Assembly (NCBI GenBank): GCA_009746045.1 | Contig: RPFO01000359.1 | Span: 1,701,991 to 1,765,990, forward strand | Length of the DNA: 64,000 nt | Origin: Mesostigma viride | Taxonomy: Eukaryota; Streptophyta; Mesostigmatophyceae; Mesostigmatales; Mesostigmataceae | Direction: 5' to 3' | In this document: in pieces, positions 33,842 to 44,859 of the stretch | Numbering within the stretch: position 1 is the first letter of the stretch | Layout of the letters: each line of letters starts with the position of its first letter | Notes under the pieces: generated by a model | What the model was told of the DNA's origin: nothing | The model's input: the letters and a program-made list of their open reading frames with translations, nothing else | Databases searched by the model: none | Position numbers and translations under genes: made by a program

Positions 33842-35775
33842 GCAATCGGGGTTCTTTGAACGGAGTTTCTTCTATACGTGAATGCGGGAACAAGAGGCCG
33901 CTGGATGAGCGGCTTATAGGTCGTAGTGTTTACTCGTAGCTGTTTGGCTAGAGCTTTTGTGATTAGTAGATGCAATATAGTGCATGGTTGAAAAATGAAT
34001 TAAATAAAATGTGCGTTCCGCGCTTGGGTTGATTATACCCGGGCGGAACGGGGCGTGAGGTGCAGTGCCCCTGAAAAGAACAACCTACGCATTATTTAAT
34101 ACTAGCCGTGCAGATTCGGGATATTCTACCCCCGGTCTGTACGGTTAGCGTCTTACTAGCATCCACTAAACATAAGGGTTTAATGACGTCAGTTAGCTAG
34201 GGATAAGGGAGGTTTTGCGACTAAAAGCCGCTCTGGCTGGTTTTGTCGGCCTCTTTCTTTGCTCGTTGTCGTTGCGGCGGCAGCCGCAGCTATGGGTGCT
34301 GCGGAGCAAAATCCCAAAAGCACTGGTTGCACTGGCCACTTGGCCAGTGGTGAGACTTCCAGTTGTTAACCGGCCAGGCGTAGTTCCTCGCTCGGTTAAC
34401 TAAAAGAAAAGAAAATGATTACCTCCGGTCCGCACCTTTTCCCCAGCTTGGGGTCTTTGGTGGGCCGGATGCCGTGACAGGTGCTCAACTGTCGCTTGGT
34501 CGGCCCAGTGCGCGAGCTGGTGCTCCGTACCTGGGGATGCTTGCACCCCGGGTTGGAGCCGGATGGCTGGCACTGGCGACCCGTGTCTCGGTCCGCGGCC
34601 TGCGGCTTTTTCTTCGGAAATTGCTGCTGGCCAGCAAACTTTGCAATTGCCTTCCGCCGAGGGGGGGGTGGTTGGGGCTGGGGACGGCGATGGGAAAAGC
34701 GCCTAAGCTAGAAATTTTTTCCCCACGCATAGAAACCTCGGGGGGAATGCGGTCTTGGCTGAACGGACTCTCGTTCAGCCAGGTGCCTGGGGCTGTGGCC
34801 TCGGGCATCCGGGCTGGCGGGGCCTGGGCTAGGTCCACGTTTTTTCTCGAAGCACCCCGGGTCTATGGGGAGACGGCCATAGCGGTACCGACTCGGGGCC
34901 CCGAGAGGGGTCATGATAGGCTGGCCGTGCGCAATCGCAGTGCAAATGCGCTGGGCCTTTTTGGGCCTGGCCATGCATCCACAGCCGCCGGGCACACGCC
35001 TCCCGATGTGGGGGGGCTCCCGTTTTGCGGCAGGGCGGTCACTTGTGACAACGAGCAAGGTGGAGTGCGGCTTCAAGGGAAAGCCAGGGCGGGGGTGATT
35101 GGGCAACGTACTTCATGAAGGGCCTTGAACGGCGTGCCTCCGGGCATGTCAATTAGTGTCACATGTATGCTTCCACTTATTGTTTTAATGAAGATGCTGG
35201 TTTTTGTGGGAGCTACGTGGGACATGAATCGGGGTTCTTTGAACGGAGTTTCTTCTATACGTGAATGCGGGAACAAGAGGCCGCTGGATGAGCGGCTTAT
35301 AGGTCGTAGTGTTTACTCGTAGCTGTTTGGCTAGAGCTTTTGTGATTAGTAGATGCAATATAGTGCATGGTTGAAAAATGAATTAAATAAAATGTGCGTT
35401 CCGCGCTTGGGTTGATTATACCCGGGCGGAACGGGGCGTGAGGCCTGCAGTGCCCCTGAAAAGAACAACCTACGCATTATTTAATACTAGCCGTGCAGAT
35501 TCGGGATATTCTACCCCGGTCTGTACGGTTAGCGTCTTACTAGCATCCACTAAACATAAGGGTTTAATGACGTCAGTTAGCTAGGGATAAGGGAGGTTTT
35601 GCGACTAAAAGCCGCTCTGGCTGGTTTTGTCGGCCTCTTTCTTTGCTCCCCACCCACCCACCCGTGTCTTGGTTGCCTCTAGGGCAACGTACTTCATGAA
35701 GGGCCTTGAACGGCGTGCCTCCGGGCATGTCAATTAGTGTCACATGTATGCTTCCACTTATTGTTACGTGGGACA
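33842..35775. repeat. 1.4-kb tandem duplication with hairpin-rich units, second unit deleted inside
   Basis: Segment 33842-34264 recurs almost exactly at 35228-35648, offset by 1386 bp. Segment 35102-35180 recurs at 35681-35765. In the second unit about 840 bp between these blocks is replaced by about 32 bp of CCCA-rich DNA. The repeated block holds two imperfect hairpins, GTTCCGC...GCGGAAC (about 34015-34050) and CCGTGCAGATTCGGG...CCCGGTCTGTACGG (about 34107-34144), both kept in the second copy. Confidence 0.9.
34474..35118 (+). CDS. Unrecognised GC-rich open frame, 214 codons
   Basis: Open frame in the unique middle of the tandem duplication, rich in Gly, Ala, Leu and Arg. No motif, signal peptide or family resemblance was found. 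The long minus-strand frames over the same bases suggest the openness comes from high GC. Probably not a gene. Confidence 0.12.
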   Translation: MTGAQLSLGRPSARAGAPYLGMLAPRVGAGWLALATRVSVRGLRLFLRKLLLASKLCNCLPPRGGWLGLGTAMGKAPKLEIFSPRIETSGGMRSWLNGLSFSQVPGAVASGIRAGGAWARSTFFLEAPRVYGETAIAVPTRGPERGHDRLAVRNRSANALGLFGPGHASTAAGHTPPDVGGLPFCGRAVTCDNEQGGVRLQGKARAGVIGQRTS

Positions 35776-36313
35776 TGAAAAATTTTCACTAGCTATGCCA
35801 GCACGCAGTTCTCACTCACTGTCGTTAGCATGCCTGAGCTGCGTCAACATAAATTTCCAAATTGTCCAGCAATGTAGCACCTGTGAGCTTTACTTACAAT
35901 GTATATTCATTTTATAGACAATGTTGGTTGATGCTATGCTTTATTAATTCACGTGGCGTCCAAGCAATCCCGTGTTACAGTACATGCACAGCCAAGTAGC
36001 ATTGTCATCATTCCCCCCCATCATTCGAGATCCTTGGGACAGAATGTTGTGCACAGCAGTACGATTATGCAATATAGTGTTGAAGAAAATGAAGAGAAGA
36101 TGTTTGCAAAACGCACCATACATGTAGGGACGGATGGCGTGGGCGATCGTGGGAGGAGTCGGCAGGGATTGGCTCGCATCCTTGCTTGGCTGCTGCTGAT
36201 AGTGCAAGACCACATGCTTGGACTGCAGAGGCATTAGCCATGGATGTGAGGGGGCTGTCAAGCACTAGCTAGCATTCCCACACGCAACTTAAGTTAACCA
36301 GTCCACAACCAAC
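35776..36313. other. Spacer next to the piggyBac element
   Basis: Nothing recognised except three TTAA tetranucleotides at 36289, 36294 and 36314. The last fits best as the element's left end. Confidence 0.5.
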
Positions 36314-39300
36314 TTAACCAGGTAGAAACTCAGTCCTATAAAACGGACTGAGTTGCACATCTTTGCACATTTGTTGTGTATGGCCTAAAAACAATTTCTG
36401 GCCACCCCTTGGTACCAAGCATGCATATATGTTGATTTTCATGGGGGATAGGTCACTGGTCCCAAATCAGTTACTTTTGGGTGCTATAAATAGCACCAAC
36501 TCCAGGGGGTTACGGAAAATCGGGATTTGACATGTATATACTGCAATATCTGTTGTGTTACAATGTTGTTGGCCCTGGAATTTCAAAGGCAGATGAAAAC
36601 AATCCTAGGAAGGCCATAGGAACACTGACTTCATGAAATGCTACAGAGCTCTACACGCCATGTAGCAAAAAGTCAAAAATAACTCAGTCCGTTTAAACGG
36701 ACTGAGTTTTTTTGCCACTATTTGCTAACAAACCAATGAAAAACTTTATTCCATATGGCATAAACATGTGGCAAGACACACAAATGCACAAAATTGTCAA
36801 GCCCAGGTGTTGGCACAAGACACCATGCCATAAAACACACGAACATGTGCCAGCATAAACATGCGCGCGCAGCGGTATAGCCCAAGGTCTAGCCCTATGC
36901 TAAGGTGACCTATACAGCTACTTGGCTACCATCTACGACGCGCGCCTCTTGCTCTTCAGAGCACCCCGCCTCGCGGCCCCTGTCAGCAGCCCAGCACCCT
37001 CTGCAGCCCTTGTGGTGCGCCCGTTGGACTCAGCCCACTCCCTGCCAGCGCGCGCTACGGCGCGAGAGGGGCAGCTGGGCGCGCTGCTTCAGGTCGCCCC
37101 CGCCCAGGCCGGTCAGCAGCCCCGAGTGGTACACGTTCCAGCAGGAGCCCACGCACAGCGCCGTGTCACATTCCTTGCACCAGAAGTTGGTGCGCTTGCG
37201 CACCTTCTCGATTGCGCACACCACGCACTGCGCCTGTTCCACGAAGGGCCGGATGCGCTCTGGCTCCAGGTGGGTGCCGGTGAGGCGGTCGTCACGCCCG
37301 GGACGGTGGATATGTGGCTCAGCGAGGAGAGCCGCCATCCTGCCGCCTGTCCACTGATTGGTGCACAGCTCGTCGGCAAGCTTGCTCAAGAAGCCAGCAT
37401 GGCTGAACACATCAGCGCGGCCATGCAATGTGGGTGAGCTTGTGCAGGATGAAGGCGTTGGTGACCGAGTTGGCCACTGAGGTGGCCAGTTGCAGCCGTG
37501 TGCCACCAAATGCGCGTCACGAGCGCATCCTGCACAGGGTATTCAGCCCCGAACTGGTCCTGCAGGTCCACTGCCTTGTAGGTCCCCCAGTAGATCGGCA
37601 CCAGGCTGGGGGCAGGCACCGTGATGCGAATGTCGCGCCCCCCGTGGCGGCTGACCTCCACCTCGGTGAGCGGGATCCCCTTGGACGCCATCCACACCGT
37701 CTTCCTGTCCTGCCATGCCACGAGGGTGAGCCCATCCTGATCGACAGCCCACGCGTAGTCCCCCTGCTCCGGCCTGCGCCCCAGCTGGTCCTTGACCTCC
37801 TTGAAGGGAAGCCCGAGCCGGTTGGGCATGATAGTTCCCACCACCTGGTGGCCCTGCACGTCGTGGAGCTCCTCCAGCATGTCGCGGCTGGTGTAGAAGC
37901 GGTCGGTGGCGATCCTGCATGGGTGCGGCAGCTCGCCCGTCAGCATCTTGGTGATCTTGAACGTGTGCTGCTCCTCGGGCAGCTTGTCGTAGGTGTGCGC
38001 GTGGTAGAGGTAGCCCGATGGCCAGTCGCAGATGCAATACTGCTTGATGTGGAATTAACGGGGACGGCTTGGTCGGGTTATAGCACCGGATGGGGCACAG
38101 CTTGTGCCGCGTCGAGATGGATCGCTCGTCAATGGCAGCTTGCTCCCCTGGCACGAAGTACTTCTTGTTGTATGCTGCATTCAGCAGCTCCTCCAGCCAG
38201 AGGAACTGGAAGAGCCTCCACTCGCGTGTCTGGCGGTTCTCAGGGCGGTCTGCGGTGTTCCTGAAATGGAGGTAGCGGCAAATCTGGTCAAACCTCTGTT
38301 TAGCCATGACCTGCTGCAGGTTGACAGGAGCTGCAGCACCCATGGGCAGCCCAGTAAAGTAGTCTCCCCTTGCAGGCAGACGCACCAGAGACATGGTGAT
38401 GATGATGCCCAAGAACTTGCCGAGCTCGTGGATAGTCATCGGTGTCCATTCCCGAGCTCCAGGCTTGACAGCAGCTCGCTGCTGTTCAGCATACCGGTTG
38501 GTCTCAGCAACGATGGGCTCGAGCACAGTTTTGGGATCCCAAAACAGAAGGAACAGCTCGAGAGGACCAAACCTGTGTGGAGGGCCGGGAATGTTCTTGT
38601 ATGTCGCCTTGCCGTCAAACGCCGGCGCAGGTATCTCGGGCAGAATTCCATCCTCAGGCTTTCCTGCATGACCCGAAAATCCAGTCACTATCCTCCTGAG
38701 CCGCACCGTCATCAGGCTGCTCCTCATCATCGGAATCGACCAGGTCTGGCACCTCGTCGGCCTGGTCCTCATCAGCGCTGCCTTCGGAGTTGTCATCGTC
38801 TGCAACCGGGGCTGGCTGCAGCCGACGCCTTCTGGGTGGATTCCGGAGTGCCGGTGCTCTGGCCGCACGGCCAGTCTTGCGCTTGGCACGCTTCTTGACC
38901 GGGCTCTGCCAAATATCCTCGCTGTCGCCATCGCCAGGCAAGGGGGGGTCAGATCCGTCGGCGGCACCCCCTTGCACCCCACCGTCGTCAACATCACCGT
39001 GCACGGCGGCATCGCCATCATTCTCATCGCCACCGTCACCATCTACCGAGCCTGCAGCCTCGGCAACCTTCCACTGATAACCTGCGCCTTGGTGAAGTCG
39101 TATTTCTTCGGATCGCCCTCAAAAAGACATTTCGCGATAGTGCATGCGCGGTTCAGCGACACTACAGACCCAGAAATGCGCACGGTAGCATGATTTTCCC
39201 CGAAATTCTCGCGTGCCCAGCCAGCACCGAATATAGCCGGTGGTACTGAAAGCTTAATTCCACGTCTGAGCAAAAATCCTGACTGCGCGCCACCGGGAGG

Positions 39301-39612
39301 CGACGCCATGGCTGCCGTCGTTACTCGTCATTTTCGCGGTCCTCATCGTTTTGGACTTTTTTTTTTCCCGCGCGACGGTACCTTTTGACCAGGGTACCCC
39401 CCTAGATATTTTAACTCATAGGTCCCTGACCAGATGTCCAAAAGTGGTAAACCAGGGGTGCACGAGATTCTACAAATCTAGATCTCAACGCTGGTCAAGT
39501 CAAAATCTTAAAAAGTTTGCTAGAATCTGAGCTAGTTCTGCCACAAACTCAGTCCGTTTAATAGGACTGAGAAAAACTCAGTCCTACAAAACGGACCGAG
39601 TACCAGGGTTAA
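36314..39612 (-). mobile_element. piggyBac-superfamily transposon, 3.3 kb, TTAA ends
   Basis: Both ends are TTAA followed inward by related sequence: TTAACCAGGTAGAAACTCAG on the left, and the complement of the right end, TTAACCCTGGTACTCGGTCC. A 24-bp near-palindrome CTCAGTCC-N8-GGACTGAG sits just inside both ends: once on the left (36329-36352) plus once more inside (36683-36706), and twice in tandem on the right (39548-39571 and 39577-39600). It encloses a broken piggyBac transposase on the minus strand. Two nearby TTAA sites leave the left end uncertain by about 25 bp. Confidence 0.82.
37050..39309 (-). pseudogene. piggyBac transposase, multiply frameshifted
   Basis: Reading from 39309, an ATG-started N-terminus runs to KKYDFTKAQ, shifts frame at about 39085, and passes an acidic and basic region (QPDDGAAQEDSDW). 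It shifts again near 38660 into the DDE domain. The domain contains DGKATYKNIPGPP, YFTGLPMG, QAAIDERSI (first Asp, about 38120), ATDRFYTSRDML (second Asp, about 37900) and YKAVDLQDQF (third Asp, about 37560). Another shift lies near 38055. NAFILHK-like sequence near 37450 lies in yet another frame. The C-terminal Cys-rich zinc ribbon CVVCAIEKVRKRTNFWCKEC...C..SCWNVYH is at about 37145-37215. With at least four frame breaks the copy cannot make active enzyme, unless introns or errors explain some of them. Confidence 0.85.
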
Positions 39613-41827
39613 GTGGACAAACACGCAAAGCATTTGACAATCTGCAGTGATGCTCATCAACGCACATACCATGATGTTGTGTGCGTTGATTGACACGTAG
39701 GAGTGGGACGCCAGCGAGAGCTCATTTCAAGAATCACACCACACTGCCACAGGACACCAGACGTGGAGTTCCGGACAAAGCTCAATGCTGTGCAGTTCGC
39801 AAGCATCGAGCACCTCACAGCAGACCTGGGGTACATCACCGAGACCACAAACAAGATAAACATCGCCCACTTGCTTCGCGACATTGCTGATGGCACTGCA
39901 TTCGAGACCGTACGTGCTGGCCGAGCTCGACCATTTGAGCCAGCTGCTCGCAATCGCGGCCCTCACTGAGCAGGCCGCACAATAACGAGAGGCCCACCTC
40001 GAGCGCGTGAAAAGTGTGTTGCAATCGCAGCTGGGCGATAATCAATTACGCGTGGCGCAACTGCAGGCGGACGTTGCTGAACACATGGCGGCCGCGCACA
40101 TGCTGAGGGAAACAGAGCGGTAGCAGCGCACCCAGGTAGAGAAGCTCACTGAGGCACTCACCAAGGCCTTGGATGACAACAAGGGGCTGCAGTAGCACTT
40201 GGCCAAGGCGCAAGCACGTGGCACGACTTTCTCGTCCTGTAAGTGGACCAGGCAGTACAACAAGACCACGGAGTTAGTGGCGAGGGACCTGCCAACAGCT
40301 AGCGACGCAGCTAAAAAGATGATAGAGGAGGACGAGACAAGCATGGAAGCCCTCAAGGTATCTACCGCGATGTGCATGGGGGTGGCAATCCGGAAGATGA
40401 AGAGCACAGCTGCCACGGTCAACGGGTTGCCTTGCCAAAAGAGGGTGGAAGAAGCTCTCCCTGCCAATGGGCACGCTCTTTAGACAACACATTGGTTGGG
40501 GGGGGGGGCTGACCAGATCCCCGCCGGTGCAGCATACATGGCCCTACCTAGCTCCCAGAAGCAGGCAGCGGCGGGTCAGGTGCGCGCATCGCTTAAGCGT
40601 AACAACATGGACATGGCCAAGGCCCTAGTGCACGTGGCTGACAGTACGGGGACAACGTGCAGGATGTTCGCAGGTATTCGCCAAACAGTTCCCCGCGAGT
40701 TCCCCAGCAGGGACATGCAGAAACAGGCCAAGGACGAGCTCACCAACGACGCAGACAAGTGGAACAAAATTTACCGGACGTTGTCCATGCCAAACGTGCT
40801 TGAGCTGCTCTTCCCCCACGGGAGGGGAGGCTGGGGGAAACATCCCATTCGCGTTGTGCAGGTATATTTCATCCAACATGATCCTAAATATATATGTTGT
40901 GCATACCTACGCTTGGTGTCATGCATTAGCTGACCACCATGGCTGATGTGTGAAATCTGGGTATGCTAAGTCGGTTGCTTACGTGCTGGCGTACATGCTG
41001 CTTTGGGCGCTTGATTGATTATTTCGCCGAACCTCTTGCTTGCTTGGATGCGTGATTGGTGTTTGCGCGCACATATGTTGTGGGAGAGCGCCAGCCATGA
41101 AATTGACAGATAATATTTACAAGAGGATTGGAACATGCACGTGCAAAAGTTAAGAGGCAAACTAGGCTATGGCATACATTGCGTCTTTGATGCAGGAAGC
41201 TGTCATCTCGCTACACGAGGAGTTCCTTGATGCACCAGAGTGGACGGACCTCGCTAACATCATCCTGGAATTTGCCTTTTAAGCGGGGATGCCCACAAGA
41301 CCGACATTGGGACCACGGGCAGGACACTGACTGCCTTCACTTTGCGACGCGTGAGCAAGGGGTTCCCGAGAGCGTGGCAGTCCCCTAAGTGGACATTCAC
41401 CATTGCCGAGATTCCAGGGAAGGACTCCCGCGAGAACATCAAGGCCAACGGACGCGCTATCTTCGAGGTGCTCCACTACATGCTCAAGAACAAGATCCCC
41501 GTGTTCCTCCGAGACGCTGTGCGGATGGTGCAGATCTACCTCTTCTTCCCAGGCGACATGTCCTATCTGTGGCAACTGCGAGGTAACCATTAAAAAGCAC
41601 GTTGTCACCCAGCAAAGGAAAATGCTAAAAAACAATATGGTTGCCTTGAACACACACACTAAAATCATCGTTACAAAGACGCCCTTCCCACCACCACCAC
41701 CACCACCATCCCATCCCCCTTCCTCCCTCCCTCCCTCCCTCCCTCCCTCCCTCCCTCCCTCCCTCCCTCCCTCCCTCCCTCCCTCCCTCCCTCCCTCCCT
41801 CCCTCCCTCCCTCCCTCCCTCCCTCCC
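39613..41827 (+). repeat. Left arm of a 5-kb inverted duplication
   Basis: Begins at GTGGACAAACACGCAAAGCA, immediately right of the piggyBac TTAA. It is the near-exact reverse complement of 44603-41828 over about 2.2 kb, apart from a 590-bp insertion in the other arm. The centre is CCCTCCCGAGGGAGG at about 41828, flanked by (CCCT)n/(AGGG)n and (CCA)n/(GGT)n, so the arms meet with essentially no spacer. Confidence 0.95.
39640..41594 (+). pseudogene. Left-arm copy of an unknown multi-exon gene, with extra stops
   Basis: Same segments, in order, as the right-arm copy: [20 protein letters not shown] (about 39810), a Gln/Glu-rich coiled coil (about 39990-40200), [13 protein letters not shown]...[14 protein letters not shown] (40199-40483), [20 protein letters not shown] to [13 protein letters not shown] (about 40545-40865), then [17 protein letters not shown] to [16 protein letters not shown] (about 41390-41594). 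In the coiled-coil frame TAG occurs at 40121-40123 and 40193-40195, where the right arm has CAG at both places. A TAA near 39984 is shared by both arms. The family is not recognised. Confidence 0.55.
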
Positions 41828-41940
41828 TCCCGAGGGAGGAAGGGAGGGAGGCAGGGAGGGAGGGAGGGAGGGAGGAAGGGGGGATGGGATGGTGGTGGTG
41901 GTGGTGGTGGTGGTGGTGGTGGTGGTGGTGGTAAGGGCGT
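41700..41940. repeat. Self-complementary microsatellite core of the inverted duplication
   Basis: (CCA)n then (CCCT)n on the left, mirrored by (AGGG)n then (GGT)n on the right, with the CCCGAGGG centre near 41829. The left CCCT tract is longer than the right AGGG tract. Confidence 0.95.
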
Positions 41941-41956
41941 CTTTGTAACGATGATT

Positions 41957-44563
41957 CTAGTGTGTGTTCAAGGCAACATATTGTTTTTTAGCATTTTCCT
42001 TTGCTGGGTGACAACGTGCTTTCGAATGGTTACCTCGCAGTTGCCACAGATAGGACATGTCGCCTGGGAAGAAGAGGTAGATCTGCACCATCCGCACAGC
42101 GTCTCGGAGGAACACGGGGATCTTGTTCTTGAGCATGTAGTGGAGCACCTCGAAGATAGCGCGTCCGTTGGCCTTGATGTTCTCGCGGGAGTCCTTCCCT
42201 GGAATCTCGGCCATGGTGAATGTCCACTTAAGGGACCGCCACGCTCTCGGGAACCCCTTGCTCACGCGTCGCAAAGTGAAGGCAGTCAGTGTCTTGCCCG
42301 TGGTCCCAATGTCGGTCTTGTGGGCATCCCCGCTTAAAAGGCAAATTCCAGGATGATGTTAGCGAGGTCCGTCCACTCTGGTGCATCAAGGAACTCCTCG
42401 TGTAGCGAGATGACAGCTTCCTGCATCAAAGACGCAATGTATGCCATAGCCTAGTTTGCCTCTTAACTTTTGCACGTGCATGTTCCAATCCTCTTGTAAA
42501 TATTATCTGTCAATTTCATGGCTGGCGCTCTCCCACAACATATGTGCGCGCAAACACCAATCACGCATCCAAGCAAGCAAGAGGTTCGGCGAAATAATCA
42601 ATCAAGCGCCCAAAGCAGCATGTACGCCAGCACGTAAGCAACCGACTTAGCATACCCAGATTTCACACATCAGCCATGGTGGTCAGCTAATGCATGACGG
42701 GTGGTCCCACGCCGAATGGGGTAGTTTTTCGCGCATTTTGCAAGAAAAAAACGCTGTTTTCAACTTTTTGATTCGAAATTTTTTCTGGCGATTTGAGAAC
42801 GCCCGCAAAATTTTGCACAATTTCGCGTGATTTTCGCACAATTTTCGCACAACTTCACACAATTTCGCACGATTTCACAGGATTTCGCATAATTTTACAC
42901 GAAGGGTCTAGCTGCAGAGAGACCCTTTGAAAATTTTCGCATGAATTCACGCATTTTTTACATGTCGTAATTTTTTTGCAATCGAACTTTTTTGCATGAA
43001 TTCGCACTTTTTTGGTCGGTTTTTGGTCAATTTCAGTGAAATTTTCAAGATTTCGCATGATTTTACACTTTTTTGGCCTAGTTTTGGTAAATTTCAGCAA
43101 ATTTTGCGCGATTTCGCACGATTTGTGAAGGGTCTAGCTGCAGAGAGACCCCTTCCGGACGGCGGAAAATTGGCTCCGCTGCAAATTTTTCGGCAAGAAT
43201 TTCGGCGCAATGTCCGGTTTTCGGACGATTGAAACTAGCGTTTTTTTCTTGCAAAAATCTACCCCATTCCGCGTGGGACCACCCTGACACCAAGCGTAGG
43301 TATGCACAACATATATATTTAGGATCATGTTGGATGAAATATACCTGCACAACGCGAATGGGATGTTTCCCCCAGCCTCCCCTCCCGTGGGGGAAGAGCA
43401 GCTCAAGCACGTTTGGCATGGACAACGTCCGGTAAATTTTGTTCCACTTGTCTGCGTCGTTGGTGAGCTCGTCCTTGGCCTGTTTCTGCATGTCCCTGCT
43501 GGGGAACTCGCGGGGAACTGTTTGGCGAATACCTGCGAACATCCTGCACGTTGTCCCCGTACTGTCAGCCACGTGCACTAGGGCCTTGGCCATGTCCATG
43601 TTGTTACGCTTAAGCGATGCGCGCACCTGACCCGCCGCTGCCTGCTTCTGGGAGCTAGGTAGGGCCATGTATGCTGCACCGGCGGGGATCTGGTCGCCCC
43701 CCCCCCCAACCAATGTGTTGTCTAAAGAGCGTGCCCATTGGCAGGGAGAGCTTCTTCCACCCTCTTTTGGCAAGGCACCCCGTTGACCGTGGCAGCTGTG
43801 CTCTTCATCTTCCGGATTGCCACCCCCATGCACATCGCGGTAGATACCTTGAGGGCTTCCATGCTTGTCTCGTCCTCCTCTATCATCTTTTTAGCTGCGT
43901 CGCTAGCTGTTGGCAGGTCCCTCGCCACTAACTCCGTGGTCTTGTTGTACTGCGTGGTCCACTTTGCAGGACGAGAAAGTCGTGCCACGTGCTTGCGCCT
44001 TGGCCAAGTGCTGCTGCAGCTCCTTGTTGTCATCCAAGGCCTTGGTGAGTGCCTCAGTGAGCTTCTCTACCTGGGTGCGCTGCTGCCGCTCTGTTTCCCC
44101 CAGCATGTGCGCGGCCGCCATGTGTTCAGCAACGTCCGCCTGCAGTTGCACCACGCGTAATTGATTATCTCCCAGCTGCGATTGCAACACACTGTTCACG
44201 CGCTCGAGGTGGGCCTCTCGTTATTGTGCGGCCTGCTCATTGAGGGCCGCGATTGCGAGCAGCTGGCTCAAATGGTCGAGCTCGGCCAGCACGTACGGTC
44301 TCGAATGCAGTGCCATCAGCAATGTCGCGAAGCAAGTGGGCGATGTTTATCTTGTTTGTGGTCTCGGTGATGTACCCCAGGTCTGCTGTGAGGTGCTCGA
44401 TGCTTGCGAACTGCACAGCATTGAGCTTTGTCCGGAACTCCATGTCTCGTGTCCTGTGGCAGTGTGGTGCATGTGATTCTTGAAATGAGCTCTCGTTGGC
44501 GTCCCACTCCTGCGTGTCAATCAACGCACACAACATCATGGTATGTGCGTTGATGAGCATCAC
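41957..44563 (-). CDS. Right-arm copy of an unknown multi-exon gene, interrupted by a MITE
   Basis: Segments in transcript order: 44563-44237 ([20 protein letters not shown] and [18 protein letters not shown]), 44199-43903 (long coiled coil, [19 protein letters not shown] to [20 protein letters not shown]), 43900-43740 ([20 protein letters not shown]), 43700-43320 ([40 protein letters not shown]), and 42430-41957 ([20 protein letters not shown], then [20 protein letters not shown]). Some joins need introns and some look like frameshifts shared with the left arm. The coiled coil is free of the two extra stops found on the left. The 586-bp MITE lies between the 43.3-kb and 42.4-kb segments, so it may be intronic. 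I do not recognise the family; a structural coiled-coil protein or part of an unknown transposon are both possible. Confidence 0.45.
42699..43284. mobile_element. MITE, 586 bp, with TIRs and TGAC target duplication
   Basis: Terminal inverted repeats begin GGGTGGTCCCACGC and stay similar for about 60 bp (GAATGGGGTAG, GCAAGAAAAAAACGCT). TGAC flanks both ends (42695-42698 and 43285-43288). The left arm of the duplication keeps the empty site, with GTCA at 40918-40921. The interior is AT-rich with many ATTTCGCAC-like units and two copies of a hairpin, AAGGGTCT-N10-AGACCCTT, near 42902 and 43128. It has no coding capacity. Confidence 0.9.
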
Positions 44564-44633
44564 TGCAGATTGTCAAATGCTTTGCGTGTTTGTCCACTAA
44601 AGTTGCGTACACTCAGGAACTTGTGCACCATCC

Positions 44634-44806
44634 ATCCATCCATCCATTCATCCATCCATCCATCCATCCACCCACCCACCCACCCACCCACCCACCCACC
44701 CACCCACCCACCCACCCACCCACCCACCCACCCACCCACCCACCCACCCACCCACCCACCCACCCACCCACCCACCCACCCACCCACCCACCCACCCACC
44801 CACTCA
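44634..44806. repeat. (CATC)n then (CCCA)n microsatellite
   Basis: About 38 bp of CATC-type repeats pass into about 135 bp of pure CCCA repeats just outside the right arm of the inverted duplication. Both strands show artefactual open frames. Confidence 0.97.
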
Positions 44807-44859
44807 TTGTTTGATTTTATGGCGTTATGAGGTGGTCCTTGTTTGCTGTGCATGGATGC

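Larger units (their letters stand above)
41828..44603 (-). repeat. Right arm of the inverted duplication, with MITE insertion
   Basis: Reverse complement of 39613-41827. Removing the insertion at 42695-43284 leaves about 2.19 kb, matching the left arm. The arm ends at TTTGTCCACT (about 44603), beyond which the two flanks are unrelated. Confidence 0.95.

Noticed and set aside
44543-44830. Secreted or structural proteins of HPPT/IHPS repeats here and at 47537-48007
   Set aside because: Pure translations of (CCCA)n and (CCAT)n arrays, open on both strands.
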